Origin: Flavobacterium sp. HBTb2-11-1
GTDB lineage: Bacteria; Bacteroidota; Bacteroidia; Flavobacteriales; Flavobacteriaceae
Direction of reading: 5' to 3'
DNA length: 64,000 nucleotides
NCBI RefSeq assembly: GCF_009826975.1
Contig: NZ_WUMO01000010.1
Location: 62,001 to 126,000 of the forward strand
This document shows positions 9,651 through 18,093 of this stretch, in pieces. The notes beneath the pieces are model-generated. The model was not told the origin of the DNA. It was given only the letters and a program-made list of their open reading frames with translations, and made no database searches. Positions within the stretch are counted from its first letter, which is position 1, and the number at the start of each line of letters is the position of its first letter. A program made the translations under genes and the position numbers.

Positions 9651-10250
9651 TTAATTATTATAAATAAGGATAAAAATTAAGAACAAATAATCAGATAATC
9701 TGGTCTTTAGAATTTTTAAAGCCTTTGTCATGTGGGCTTCTACGGCTTTTAGCGAGACTCCCAATTCTTCGGCGATTTCTGCATTTTTTTTATTTTCAAA
9801 GCGTTTTTTAATAAAAACTTCTCTGGTTTTTGGAGGCAGATAGCTGATAGATTCCTGAATAATGCGTTCTAGTTCGGTTAATTCTAGAGGGTCGAACTGA
9901 ATTGAATTTAAAACTTCAATATTCAATTCTCTTTCTTTGTGGTTTAAGAGGTCATTTTTGAATTTGTTCTTCACTTTGTTGTGGCGGATCAAATTCAAGC
10001 ATTTTGATTTGGCATAAGTAAACAAGAAAGCTTGGATTCCGTTTATAGACTCCACATTTTCTCTGCTTTGCCATAGGTGTAGTAAGGCTTCCTGAGCCAG
10101 ATTTTCAGCTTCGTCCTGATCATAAATAAACTGAATGCTGAAAGACTGGATTCTCTTAAAATATTTATCGTAAAAAAACTTGAATGCAGTTTCGTCGCCT
10201 TCCTTAAAGGAATGGAAAAGATCTAATTCGAAACGGACATTCTTATTCAT
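9651..10250 (-). CDS. ECF RNA polymerase sigma factor (FecI-like)
   Basis: A 199-residue sigma-70 family protein of the extracytoplasmic-function group. Region 2 (about residues 15-85) carries FKFFYDKYFKRIQSFSIQ and DEAENLAQEALLHLWQSRE. Region 4 (about 130-180) carries LPPKTREVFIKKRFENKKNAEIAEELGVSLKAVEAHM, the promoter -35 recognition helix-turn-helix. The tail is unusually hydrophobic (YLFLIFILIY). It heads the operon with FecR and SusCD, the layout of Bacteroidota surface-signalling systems, and probably directs transcription of the SusCD operon when ligand is present. Confidence 0.94.
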   Translation of the reverse strand: MNKNVRFELDLFHSFKEGDETAFKFFYDKYFKRIQSFSIQFIYDQDEAENLAQEALLHLWQSRENVESINGIQAFLFTYAKSKCLNLIRHNKVKNKFKNDLLNHKERELNIEVLNSIQFDPLELTELERIIQESISYLPPKTREVFIKKRFENKKNAEIAEELGVSLKAVEAHMTKALKILKTRLSDYLFLIFILIYNN

Positions 10251-10573
10251 TAAACGAAATTTACTTTGGAAAAAGCAATATTAAGTAAATTTTAAAAACA
10301 ACTCAATTTTGCTCAGAAAGCGGCAAATATAAAAGTTTATTTATATTAATTCTAAATAAAATAAAAATAAAGATGTTTCTTGAAAAAATTATTCAGAATA
10401 GGTTTATTTGTGTACTTGTTTAACCGCTATTTTAACCGCAAAGTGCGCAATGGTTTATTCTATGTAATGCTTAATTAAAACGCAAAGTTCGCAAAGCTTT
10501 GGCAAAAAAAACTTTGCGTTCTTTGCGTATCCCGATAGCTATTGGGATTTCGCCTTTGCAGTTATAAAAAACA
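10251..10573. other. Intergenic region with rRNA-like 'TTTGCG' repeats
   Basis: 323 bases with no gene. It must hold the promoter of the ECF gene; I see no convincing TAnnTTTG box. An imperfect inverted repeat of the CGCAAAG type lies at 10481-10496 and 10512-10527 (cores CGCAAAG and CTTTGCG), followed by the 16-nt palindrome at 10531. TTTGCGTCTTTGCG-like words also occur near 12300, 22600, 32760 and 33020. Confidence 0.6.
10531..10546. repeat. Copy of the CCCGATAGCTATCGGG palindrome
   Basis: CCCGATAGCTATTGGG, one base from the perfect palindrome. It lies between the DUF1810 gene and the ECF sigma gene. Confidence 0.8.
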
Positions 10574-11005
10574 TTAAAGATTGCTATACAATAATTGCAG
10601 TGTATGAAAATCAGAAGAACCGTCAAAGTATTTATGAAGCACTTCCTGAAAAATTGGTTCTGTATTTTGAACGCTGGCAAATAAAGTCATACAAGATTGA
10701 AGATTTTCTACATCTATGCTTTCAAAAATATCTGATACGTTTTCTTCTTTTTTAATTAATTCAGAAGTAATTTCTAAAAGATGTTTTCCTAAAATGGGAT
10801 GTTCAAGAAAAGCAATTGCTTCGTCGGCATTTTTGATTTCGTAAAATTTAGATGTATCGCTCGAACCCATTCCTTTTATTTGAGGAAAAATAAACCACAT
10901 CCAAGGAGACTCTTTTTTGCCATTTTTAATTTCGTCTAGAGCTGTTAAGTACAATTTGTTTTGAGCATCTAAAAAACGAAGTAATCCATTGTTATTGTAA
11001 GCCAT
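10574..11005 (-). CDS. DUF1810 family protein
   Basis: A 143-residue soluble protein. The family signature is the N-terminal FLDAQNKLY followed by SPWMWFIFPQIKGMGSS (about residues 33-49), then the helical repeats AIAFLEHPILGKHLLEIT and LQSCMTLFASV. DUF1810 proteins are small all-helical proteins related to the YbiA/calpastatin-annotated group, and no biochemical role is established that I can name with confidence. It stands alone between the sigma operon and the DapB-like gene. Confidence 0.85.
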   Translation of the reverse strand: MAYNNNGLLRFLDAQNKLYLTALDEIKNGKKESPWMWFIFPQIKGMGSSDTSKFYEIKNADEAIAFLEHPILGKHLLEITSELIKKEENVSDIFESIDVENLQSCMTLFASVQNTEPIFQEVLHKYFDGSSDFHTLQLLYSNL

Positions 11006-11366
11006 TATTTACGATATTAATTTGGGGATATCAGGTCATAAATCTAGTCAAAATATGTTTACTTGTATAGTGCGAAACTTATTTTTTAAAGCCAATTTTT
11101 AACATTTTAAATGAGATAATTTAAAAAAGCAATTTGCTGTAAAATTTTATGCTTTTATAGTACATTAACAGATAAAGTTGTATTAATTAATTTTTTAATT
11201 GTTATAAAAAGCATTTTTAATTGGTGGTTCTGTTATGATTTTTCTATTTTTATAAACAGACGGTTTAAAAACTGTCCGAAAAAATAAAATTAGACTTGAT
11301 ATTGGCCATCTTACAATATCAATATTTTCAACCGGGCAAGCTTCGCCCATAAAAAAATAAATGCTT
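11006..11366. other. AT-rich leader region upstream of the DapB-like gene
   Basis: 361 bases between divergent genes with no ORF. Near the plus-strand gene there is a perfect 9-bp stem (11296-11304 with 11314-11322, core TTGATATTG, 9-nt loop). A GGGC/GCCC inverted pair lies at 11334-11348, just before the start. I do not recognise a riboswitch class here. Confidence 0.4.
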
Positions 11367-12116
11367 ATGAAAATAGGATTAATCGGATTCGGAAAAACTG
11401 GAAAATCAGTAGCTTCAATATTATTAGAAAATAAAAAATTCTGTTTAGAATGGGTTTTACGCCAAAGTACGGTTTTAGAACACAGATCGGTTCCAGAATT
11501 TTTTGGAGTGCAGTCAGAAGAACCCGGCTTAATCTATTCTAGTTCTAAAACTTCTATAGAAGAATTATTAGAAAAACATCCTGTTGATGTCATTATCGAT
11601 TTTTCGTCACATCAAGGCATATATACATATGGAGAAGTAGCTGCAAAAAAGCAAGTGAAAATTATTTCTGCTATTTCACATTATAAAGATAAAGAGTTGG
11701 CTTTCCTGAAAAAGCTTTCGAAAAAAACTACTGTATTTTGGTCACCAAATATTACTTTGGGAGTGAACTATTTATTGTTTGCAGCCAAGTTTTTAAAGAA
11801 AATTGCACCTTGGGTCGATATTGAAGTGAATGAAGAACATTTTAAAACGAAACAAGGAACATCTGGAACAGCAGTAAAAATAGCAGAAGCGCTTGATGTA
11901 GATAAAGAAAATATTAATTCGGTTAGGGCAGGAGGAATTGTAGGTAAACATGAAGTTATTTTTGGTTTTCCTTTTCAAACCGTGCGTTTAATTCACGAAT
12001 CGATTTCCAGAGAAGCTTTTGGAAACGGAGTTATTTTTGTGGCCGAAAATCTGAAAGAGAAAGAAAAAGGATTATATAATTTTGAAGATATCCTGACGCC
12101 TTATTTTACGGTGTAG
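11367..12116 (+). CDS. DapB-like dihydrodipicolinate reductase paralogue with altered active-site loop
   Basis: 249 residues from ATG 11367 (MKIGLIGFGKTG); an ATG two codons upstream is also possible. It has an N-terminal Rossmann domain with GFGKTGKS and a C-terminal DapB domain starting at SPNITLGVNYLLF. DapB makes tetrahydrodipicolinate for lysine and peptidoglycan synthesis. In canonical DapB the loop reads HHxxKxDAPSGTA. Here it reads EEHFKTKQGTSGTA: the first His (158) and Lys (162) remain, the second His is Phe, and the Asp-Ala-Pro is replaced with one residue lost. It is therefore either a divergent DapB or a paralogue with another substrate. It is a single gene with no lysine-pathway neighbour. 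Confidence 0.8.
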   Translation: MKIGLIGFGKTGKSVASILLENKKFCLEWVLRQSTVLEHRSVPEFFGVQSEEPGLIYSSSKTSIEELLEKHPVDVIIDFSSHQGIYTYGEVAAKKQVKIISAISHYKDKELAFLKKLSKKTTVFWSPNITLGVNYLLFAAKFLKKIAPWVDIEVNEEHFKTKQGTSGTAVKIAEALDVDKENINSVRAGGIVGKHEVIFGFPFQTVRLIHESISREAFGNGVIFVAENLKEKEKGLYNFEDILTPYFTV

Positions 12117-12229
12117 TTTTGCCACGAAGACGCTAAGGCACAAAGTTTTTTTATACGGATTTTTTTGTCTTCCTGAGCGGAGTCCAAGGATAAACGCAAT
12201 GTATTTAAAGTACAATTGAATCTCACAAT

Positions 12230-12245
12230 CCCGATAGCTATCGGA
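12230..12245. repeat. Copy of the CCCGATAGCTATCGGG palindrome
   Basis: Matches at 15 of 16 bases, in the gap between the converging DapB-like and sdhB genes. Confidence 0.75.
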
Positions 12246-12329
12246 AGCAGAGTCGCAAAGTTTTTAAAATTTAAAAAACTAAAAAAAGAAAAGCTTTGCG
12301 GCTTTGCGTCTTTGCGACAAAAAAAAAAC

Positions 12330-13076
12330 TTACTTCCTAAAAGTCAAAGCCTTCATATACTCCAAATTCATTTTAGCAATTGAAAGTACCGAAATTCCTT
12401 GCGGACATTCTATTTCGCAGGCTCTAGTATCCGAACACGCTCCAAATCCTTCTTCATCCATTTGTTTTACCATTGAAACGGCACGTTTAGGAGCTTCTAA
12501 TTTTCCTTGCGGTAAAAGCGCTAGATGCGTTATTTTGGCGCCAACAAACAAAGCTGCGCTGGCATTTTTGCATGAAGCTACACAAGCTCCGCATCCGATG
12601 CAGGCCGCGGCATCAAAAGCAGCTTCGGCGGTTTCATACGAAATCGGAATGCTGTTGGCTTCGGGAGCCTGACCCGTCGAAGCGCCAATAAAACCTCCTG
12701 AAGCAATAATGGAATCAAATGCTTTGCGGTCAATTTTCAAATCGCGTAAAACGGGAAAAGCTTTTGCTCGAAATGGTTCAATATATATAGTATCTCCATC
12801 TTTAAAACTTCTCATGTGAAGCTGGCAGGTTGTAGTGTTTTTAAGAGGTCCGTGAGCACGGCCGTTAATCATGACCCCACATTGTCCGCAGATTCCTTCA
12901 CGGCAATCATGATCAAACTCTATCACGCGTTCTCCCTGTTGAATAAGAGACTCATTTAAAAGATCCAGCATTTCTAGAAACGACATATGTTCTGATACTC
13001 CATCAATTTCATAATCGGTCATTTCTCCTTTTGTAGAAGAATTAAACTGTCGCCATATTTTTAGATAAAGTTTCAT
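12330..13076 (-). CDS. sdhB: Succinate dehydrogenase/fumarate reductase iron-sulfur subunit
   Basis: A 248-residue electron-transfer subunit that links the flavoprotein to the quinone site. The 2Fe-2S ligands are in CREGICGQCG (about residues 58-67) plus a Cys in TTTCQLHMRS. The C-terminal ferredoxin half has CIGCGACVASC for the 4Fe-4S cluster, and the Cys set in FGACSDTRACEIECP serves the 3Fe-4S and 4Fe-4S clusters. All expected cysteines are present, so it should be functional. It follows the flavoprotein gene with a 99-base spacer filled with tandem repeats. The cytochrome b subunit usually found in front of the flavoprotein gene in this phylum is missing here. Confidence 0.93.
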   Translation of the reverse strand: MKLYLKIWRQFNSSTKGEMTDYEIDGVSEHMSFLEMLDLLNESLIQQGERVIEFDHDCREGICGQCGVMINGRAHGPLKNTTTCQLHMRSFKDGDTIYIEPFRAKAFPVLRDLKIDRKAFDSIIASGGFIGASTGQAPEANSIPISYETAEAAFDAAACIGCGACVASCKNASAALFVGAKITHLALLPQGKLEAPKRAVSMVKQMDEEGFGACSDTRACEIECPQGISVLSIAKMNLEYMKALTFRK

Positions 13077-13082
13077 AGATAA

Positions 13083-13175
13083 TTATGAGTTATGAATTAT
13101 GAATTATGAATTATGAATTATGAATTATGAATTATGAGTTGTTAATTAATAATTTACAATTAACAATTCACCATT
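13083..13175. repeat. Heptad-phased tandem repeat between sdhA and sdhB (site B)
   Basis: Eight tandem 7-bp units (TTATGAA, with TTATGAG at both ends) fill 13083-13138. They are followed in nearly the same period by five units ending in ATT (13141-13175) that run up to the sdhA stop. Essentially the whole spacer is 7-bp periodic. Copy-number change would alter the sdhA-sdhB distance. Confidence 0.85.
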
Positions 13176-15086
13176 TTATTTATAGCTTCTCACTGCAAGT
13201 TCTACCGATTCAAAGGTTAAAGGTTCTTTGTGAAGTTCAGGTTCGTTATTTAAACCTTTCCATTCCCAAGCCGAGACATAACAGAATTCATCGTCGTTTC
13301 GGACAGCCTCGCCGTCAGCGGTTTGATATTCTTCTCTAAAGTGTGCGCCGCAAGATTCTTCACGCTGTAAGGCATCGTAGCACATTAATTCGGCCAATTC
13401 TATATAATCTGCAATTCGTCCCGCTTTTTCAAGTTCGCTGTTTAAAGTGTTATCGCCTGTAATTCTGAGATCTTTTTCAAATGAAGCTTTGAGTTCTCGA
13501 ATTTCGACTATTGCTTCTTCTAGTTTTTCTCTGCTTCGCGAAAGACCGCATTTTTCATACAAAAGACGTCCGATTTTTTTATGGAAATAATCTGCAGAAA
13601 GTGTTCCGTTGGTATGTAAAAAACGATCCAGCTGTCTTCTCACTGTTTTTTCAGCTTCTTCAAATGCGGGATGCGAAATATCAGGTTTAGGCAAATTCAA
13701 TTCGCCTGCCAAATAGTTCGGAATAGTGTAGGGAGCAATAAAATAACCATCGACACAAGCCTGAAGTAGTGAATTTGCCCCAAGACGATTTGCTCCATGG
13801 TCCGCAAAATTAGCTTCACCTAAAGCAAACAAGCCTGGAATTGTAGTCATAAGCTCATAATCGACCCAAAGTCCGCCCATGGTAAAATGCGCCGAAGGCG
13901 AAATCAGCATCGGTTCTTTGTAAGCGTTTATGCCTGTAATCTTTTCGTACATAGCAAAAAGATTACTGTATTTGGCTTCAATTTTATCTTTTCCCTGCGC
14001 TTTTATTGCATCTGAGAAATCGAGATAGATTGCATTTTTCATAGGTCCAACGCCATGGCCGGCATCAATTCTTTCTTTTGCGGCTCTTGACGAAATATCT
14101 CTTGGAGCCAGATTTCCAAATGAAGGATAACGACGCTCTAAATAATAATCACGCTCTTCTTCGGGAATGGCATTTGCATTTCGGTCATCTGCGGCTTTTT
14201 TTGGAACCCAGATTCGTCCGTCATTTCGAAGCGATTCAGACATTAAAGTCAGTTTGGATTGATTTTCACCATGCTGCGGCAATGAAGTAGGATGAAATTG
14301 AATCCAGCTTACACCAGCCATAAATGCGCCTTTTTTGTGCGCGCGCCAAATGGCAGAACTGTTACAGCCCATAGCTAAAGTAGACAGATAATATACTTTT
14401 CCGTAACCGCCAGAAGCCAGAACAACAGCATCTGCAGCATGGCGTTCCAATTTGCCAGTTTCAAGATTTCGTGCAATTATGCCTTTGGCTTTGCCATCAA
14501 TGACCACAAGTTCGAGCATTTCGTGACGGGTGTACAAAGATACTTTTCCCAAAGCTGCCTGACGTTCCAAGGCTTGATAAGCTCCTAATAAAAGCTGTTG
14601 TCCTGTCTGTCCTCTAGCATAAAAAGTTCGAGAAACCTGAACGCCTCCAAAAGATCTGTTGTTTAAATATCCCGCATATTCCCTTGCAAAAGGAACTCCT
14701 TGTGCGACAGCATGGTCAATTAAAGCAGCAGAACATTCGGCCAAGCGATAAACATTGGCCTCACGAGATCTAAAATCGCCGCCTTTTATAGTGTCGTAAA
14801 ACATTCTGAAAGTACTGTCGCCATCATTTTTGTAGTTTTTGGCAGCATTTACACCTCCTTGTGCAGCAACAGAATGCGCACGTCTAGGAGAGTCCTGAAA
14901 ACAAAAAGACTTAATATTATAGCCTTGTTCTGCCAGCGATGCAGCGCATGAAGCTCCTGCAAGACCTGTACCCACGACTATAATATTAAGTTTTTTCCGA
15001 TTTGCTGGATTTACCAGTTTAGCTTTCGATTTATAAGTACTCCATTTTTCTGAAAGTGGTCCTTCGGGTATTTTTGATTCCATCAT
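13176..15086 (-). CDS. sdhA: Succinate dehydrogenase/fumarate reductase flavoprotein subunit
   Basis: A 636-residue FAD subunit that interconverts succinate and fumarate. The Rossmann motif is VVGTGLAGASCAASLAEQG (about residues 37-55). The RAHSVAAQGG stretch has His 71 in the place of the covalent FAD-binding His. Substrate and helical-domain signatures follow (FHPTSLPQHG, GHGVGPMKNAIYLDF, HFTMGGLWVDYE), then the C-terminal domain with REESCGAHFREE. The start is one of two adjacent ATGs. It is co-oriented with sdhB. Directly upstream lies an unrelated sugar dehydrogenase gene, not sdhC, so the membrane anchor must be encoded elsewhere or this pair is a second copy. Confidence 0.93.
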   Translation of the reverse strand: MMESKIPEGPLSEKWSTYKSKAKLVNPANRKKLNIIVVGTGLAGASCAASLAEQGYNIKSFCFQDSPRRAHSVAAQGGVNAAKNYKNDGDSTFRMFYDTIKGGDFRSREANVYRLAECSAALIDHAVAQGVPFAREYAGYLNNRSFGGVQVSRTFYARGQTGQQLLLGAYQALERQAALGKVSLYTRHEMLELVVIDGKAKGIIARNLETGKLERHAADAVVLASGGYGKVYYLSTLAMGCNSSAIWRAHKKGAFMAGVSWIQFHPTSLPQHGENQSKLTLMSESLRNDGRIWVPKKAADDRNANAIPEEERDYYLERRYPSFGNLAPRDISSRAAKERIDAGHGVGPMKNAIYLDFSDAIKAQGKDKIEAKYSNLFAMYEKITGINAYKEPMLISPSAHFTMGGLWVDYELMTTIPGLFALGEANFADHGANRLGANSLLQACVDGYFIAPYTIPNYLAGELNLPKPDISHPAFEEAEKTVRRQLDRFLHTNGTLSADYFHKKIGRLLYEKCGLSRSREKLEEAIVEIRELKASFEKDLRITGDNTLNSELEKAGRIADYIELAELMCYDALQREESCGAHFREEYQTADGEAVRNDDEFCYVSAWEWKGLNNEPELHKEPLTFESVELAVRSYK

Positions 15087-15177
15087 TTTTATTGTTTTAA
15101 AATGAATTGATGCAAAACTTTAAAAGCAACTATACTTTAGGGACTCCAATATACTATAAAAATCTTATAAAATGAAA

Positions 15178-18093
15178 TTATTGTTTACTGATTATCATGG
15201 CTTTACTCGTTGTGTTAGATTTTATGAAATAAATGCCTGAAGGATATTCGGAGATCGAAATAATATTTCCTGCTCCTTGTTTAATTTTACTTCCTGTAAC
15301 TGAATAGATAGTCCATTCTAGCTCTTTTGATAAATGAAATATTCCTTTTGACGGGTTTGGATAAACGATAATTTTATTGGATTCTGCATCCGGATTTTCT
15401 ACTCCAAGATTACAATTATGAACTTCGTAGCTAACTTTTTTAGTATTATTTCCATTTGAATTAGTAACAGTTAAAGAAATTTCTCGATCTCCTTCTGTAG
15501 AAAAAATAACAGAATGCGGACCAATTCCAGTTGCAGTTTGCGGTTGTGCCCCAGCGCCAAAATTCCATGAATAAGAATCAACAGTGCCTACAGAAACTGA
15601 AGTAAAGGTTACAGCAGTATTCAAACATCCCATTTGCGGACTATATTCAAAATCGGCAATAGGAGCAGTGGTGCTTCCTGAAAGGACAAATTCCATTTTA
15701 TTGACATTGATATCATTTTCTTCAAAATATAAAGTGATCACATGAGTTCCTTGTGTCAAAGCTATATTAGGAATTGCGACAGTCTGCCAGTTCTGAAAAC
15801 CTCCTGTATTAGGTATATTGACAGTTCCAGTTAGGTTTGTGCCATCTACTTTTACATGTAGTTTTCTGGTGTTGTAAGGAGTAGCAATTCTTAAATTTAT
15901 CGTGTAATTTCCTGTTGTATTTACTTTGGCGGTATATTTCAGCCATTCATCTTTTACGACATAAGCCAAATTGAATCCGCCTTCGTTACAAGCTTCAGTT
16001 CCAACACGGTCGCCTGGTCTGTAAGCCGTATCTCCGCCAGCATTGATATCGAAAATAGCTTCTGGGCCAATATCATAATTTTCGGCTTCTATAGTTCCAG
16101 GTATTTGCGCAATTATTCCCTGATAAGGTGCATTCTGAAGTGTAGTTGGGGTATAAAATGCGGTATAGGTAATTGCTACTGAGGCTGGAGCCTTAAAGGT
16201 TTGATTGGCCGTTCCGCCTTGACTCCAATGATCAAAATCATAACGGATATTGCCTACATACTGGGGTGTTGGAGCGTTTAGAGTCTGTAAAGCAGCATTG
16301 GCTACAACCTGTTTTGTAGAAGGCGCAGTAACTGGTTTTTGGTTGAATTCTAAATTAAGGGGTACTGGCGAACTTGCTGCCGTAACGTCAACCAAATTCG
16401 GTTTAATGTCTACAAAACTTGTTGCTGTCAATCCGTTGCTATCGGTTACTTTTACCGTAAAGCGATACCAAACATTTGGTGTTTTTTCGCCTTGGTTAGA
16501 AGCGGTAAAATTGCCTGATTTTACACCCTGCGGACTTGCTCCTGGATGCGAATGTCCTGCTCCTGGAACGTCTTCGTGAAAAAGATCCATGCTCCACGAA
16601 AAAGCACTTGCAGGTAGTGCTCCGTCTTCAACATCGTTTGCTGTGGCTTCGAAATAAATAATATCGTCAGCATTCCATTTTAATGTTGGTAATGGAGAAA
16701 CAATAGAAACCGTAGGTGCATTGCTAAATGGCGTTACCGTTAATACTGCTTGATTACTGGTTACATTTCCCGCGGTATTGGTGACTATTACTCTATAATT
16801 TCCGGCATTTGCCGTTGTTACGTTTGGAATAGTATAACTTGCACCAGTTGCCCCGTTTATATTGGCATTATTATATTGCCATTGATAGGTTAAACCCGTT
16901 CCACTTGCCGAAACTGTAAAAGTTACAGGTTTGGTTTCCATTATAGATTGTGAAAGTGGATGATTTACTATTGTTGGTGCTGCAGTTTCTATATAATCCA
17001 GCTTAATCAGCGAACCATTATTTCCATATGCGCAATAATAAATATAACCGTCATTGCCTAACATCATTCCAAGAGCCTGCTGTTGCGGAGCGGTAAAAAA
17101 TACCGTCGAAACAGGATCGGCAACGTTTGGATCAAAAGACCTAATTTCTGTTCGTACAAAATCTTTAATGATAAATTTTCCTTGAAGATTTGGATAACGA
17201 GATATGGCAGGATTATAAAGTACGCCATTAGTCAAAGCATTTCCGATACTTCCAGTAGCATATGTAAAGATTGGATTGGTAAATAAGTTGGTTTCGGTTT
17301 GTTTTCCGTCGCCTCCTTGAGGATGACCCCACGCATAATTGCGTATTGTCGGATTACTGATTTCGTTTACTTCTTCCCATGAAGTTCCAACATCTAAGAC
17401 AAATAGTTTGTTGGCAGTTTCGTTGGCAACTAATCTCCATGGGTTTCTAAAACCGTACACCCAAATGCTTTGTCTTTGTATAGAACCGCTTCCATAATAA
17501 GGATTTCCTGGCGCTGGCTGTCCGTCTTCAGTCAAGCGGAGAATTTTTCCTTTGTAAGTATCCAAATCTTGTGAATTGGTATTCAGCTGACTATCACCGA
17601 CTGTTACATAAAGATAGCCGTTAAAAAATTTCAGGTCGCCACCATTATGAAAACCGCCTCCAATAGGTTCCAAAAGCAAAATTTCTTGCCTGTTGATTAC
17701 TTGGTTGTTGGCATCAATCTTAATTCTTTCAATTCTATGTCGAATTACATTTGCGTCATTTATAGAATAAAAAACATAAACGTAACCATTTGTAGCAAAG
17801 TTCGGATGCAAGGTTAATCCGAGTAAACCTTGTTCGTTATCTGTAACAGTTGTTACGGTAAAAACAGTAGACACTGCATTGTTCTGGAATACTTTTACAA
17901 TACCCGCTCTTTCTGCTATGAAAATTCTTCCGTCAGAAGATTGTTCCAGCGCAAGTCCTTCTTTTATTACAGCTGTTGGAGCAAGGTTTTGGGTAATGTA
18001 CTGCGAATAGGATAGGGAGTAAATAAATAATACAGCAATAGATAAGAATTGCCTAAATCGCTTTTGAATTTTAAATAGTAGATTTTTTCTCAT
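15178..18093 (-). CDS. Secreted PQQ-type sugar dehydrogenase with Ig, CBM6-like, PKD and type IX sorting domains
   Basis: 971 residues. A signal peptide (about 1-31) is followed by a glucose/sorbosone dehydrogenase propeller (about 35-375; GLLGLTLHPNF, HNGGDLKFFNGYLYVTVGD, YGFRNPWR). Next come an Ig-like domain (about 380-455), a second beta-sandwich region (about 460-570), a carbohydrate-binding module like CBM6 (about 655-790; PGTIEAENYDIG, DEWLKYTAKVNTTGNY), a PKD domain (about 800-890; SYSWNFGAG) and a type IX secretion type A C-terminal domain (IIVYPNPSKGIFHLS). Family members oxidise aldoses with PQQ as cofactor. The binding module suggests it works on polymer-attached sugar ends outside the cell. 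It is a stand-alone gene. Confidence 0.92.
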   Translation of the reverse strand: MRKNLLFKIQKRFRQFLSIAVLFIYSLSYSQYITQNLAPTAVIKEGLALEQSSDGRIFIAERAGIVKVFQNNAVSTVFTVTTVTDNEQGLLGLTLHPNFATNGYVYVFYSINDANVIRHRIERIKIDANNQVINRQEILLLEPIGGGFHNGGDLKFFNGYLYVTVGDSQLNTNSQDLDTYKGKILRLTEDGQPAPGNPYYGSGSIQRQSIWVYGFRNPWRLVANETANKLFVLDVGTSWEEVNEISNPTIRNYAWGHPQGGDGKQTETNLFTNPIFTYATGSIGNALTNGVLYNPAISRYPNLQGKFIIKDFVRTEIRSFDPNVADPVSTVFFTAPQQQALGMMLGNDGYIYYCAYGNNGSLIKLDYIETAAPTIVNHPLSQSIMETKPVTFTVSASGTGLTYQWQYNNANINGATGASYTIPNVTTANAGNYRVIVTNTAGNVTSNQAVLTVTPFSNAPTVSIVSPLPTLKWNADDIIYFEATANDVEDGALPASAFSWSMDLFHEDVPGAGHSHPGASPQGVKSGNFTASNQGEKTPNVWYRFTVKVTDSNGLTATSFVDIKPNLVDVTAASSPVPLNLEFNQKPVTAPSTKQVVANAALQTLNAPTPQYVGNIRYDFDHWSQGGTANQTFKAPASVAITYTAFYTPTTLQNAPYQGIIAQIPGTIEAENYDIGPEAIFDINAGGDTAYRPGDRVGTEACNEGGFNLAYVVKDEWLKYTAKVNTTGNYTINLRIATPYNTRKLHVKVDGTNLTGTVNIPNTGGFQNWQTVAIPNIALTQGTHVITLYFEENDINVNKMEFVLSGSTTAPIADFEYSPQMGCLNTAVTFTSVSVGTVDSYSWNFGAGAQPQTATGIGPHSVIFSTEGDREISLTVTNSNGNNTKKVSYEVHNCNLGVENPDAESNKIIVYPNPSKGIFHLSKELEWTIYSVTGSKIKQGAGNIISISEYPSGIYFIKSNTTSKAMIISKQ

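Noticed and set aside
11006..11366. Lysine riboswitch in front of the DapB-like gene
   Set aside because: Only small hairpins are seen; the five-helix lysine riboswitch core is not recognisable.
12304..12672. Plus-strand ORF opposite sdhB
   Set aside because: Shadow of the iron-sulfur subunit gene; cysteine-rich only because of the opposite strand.
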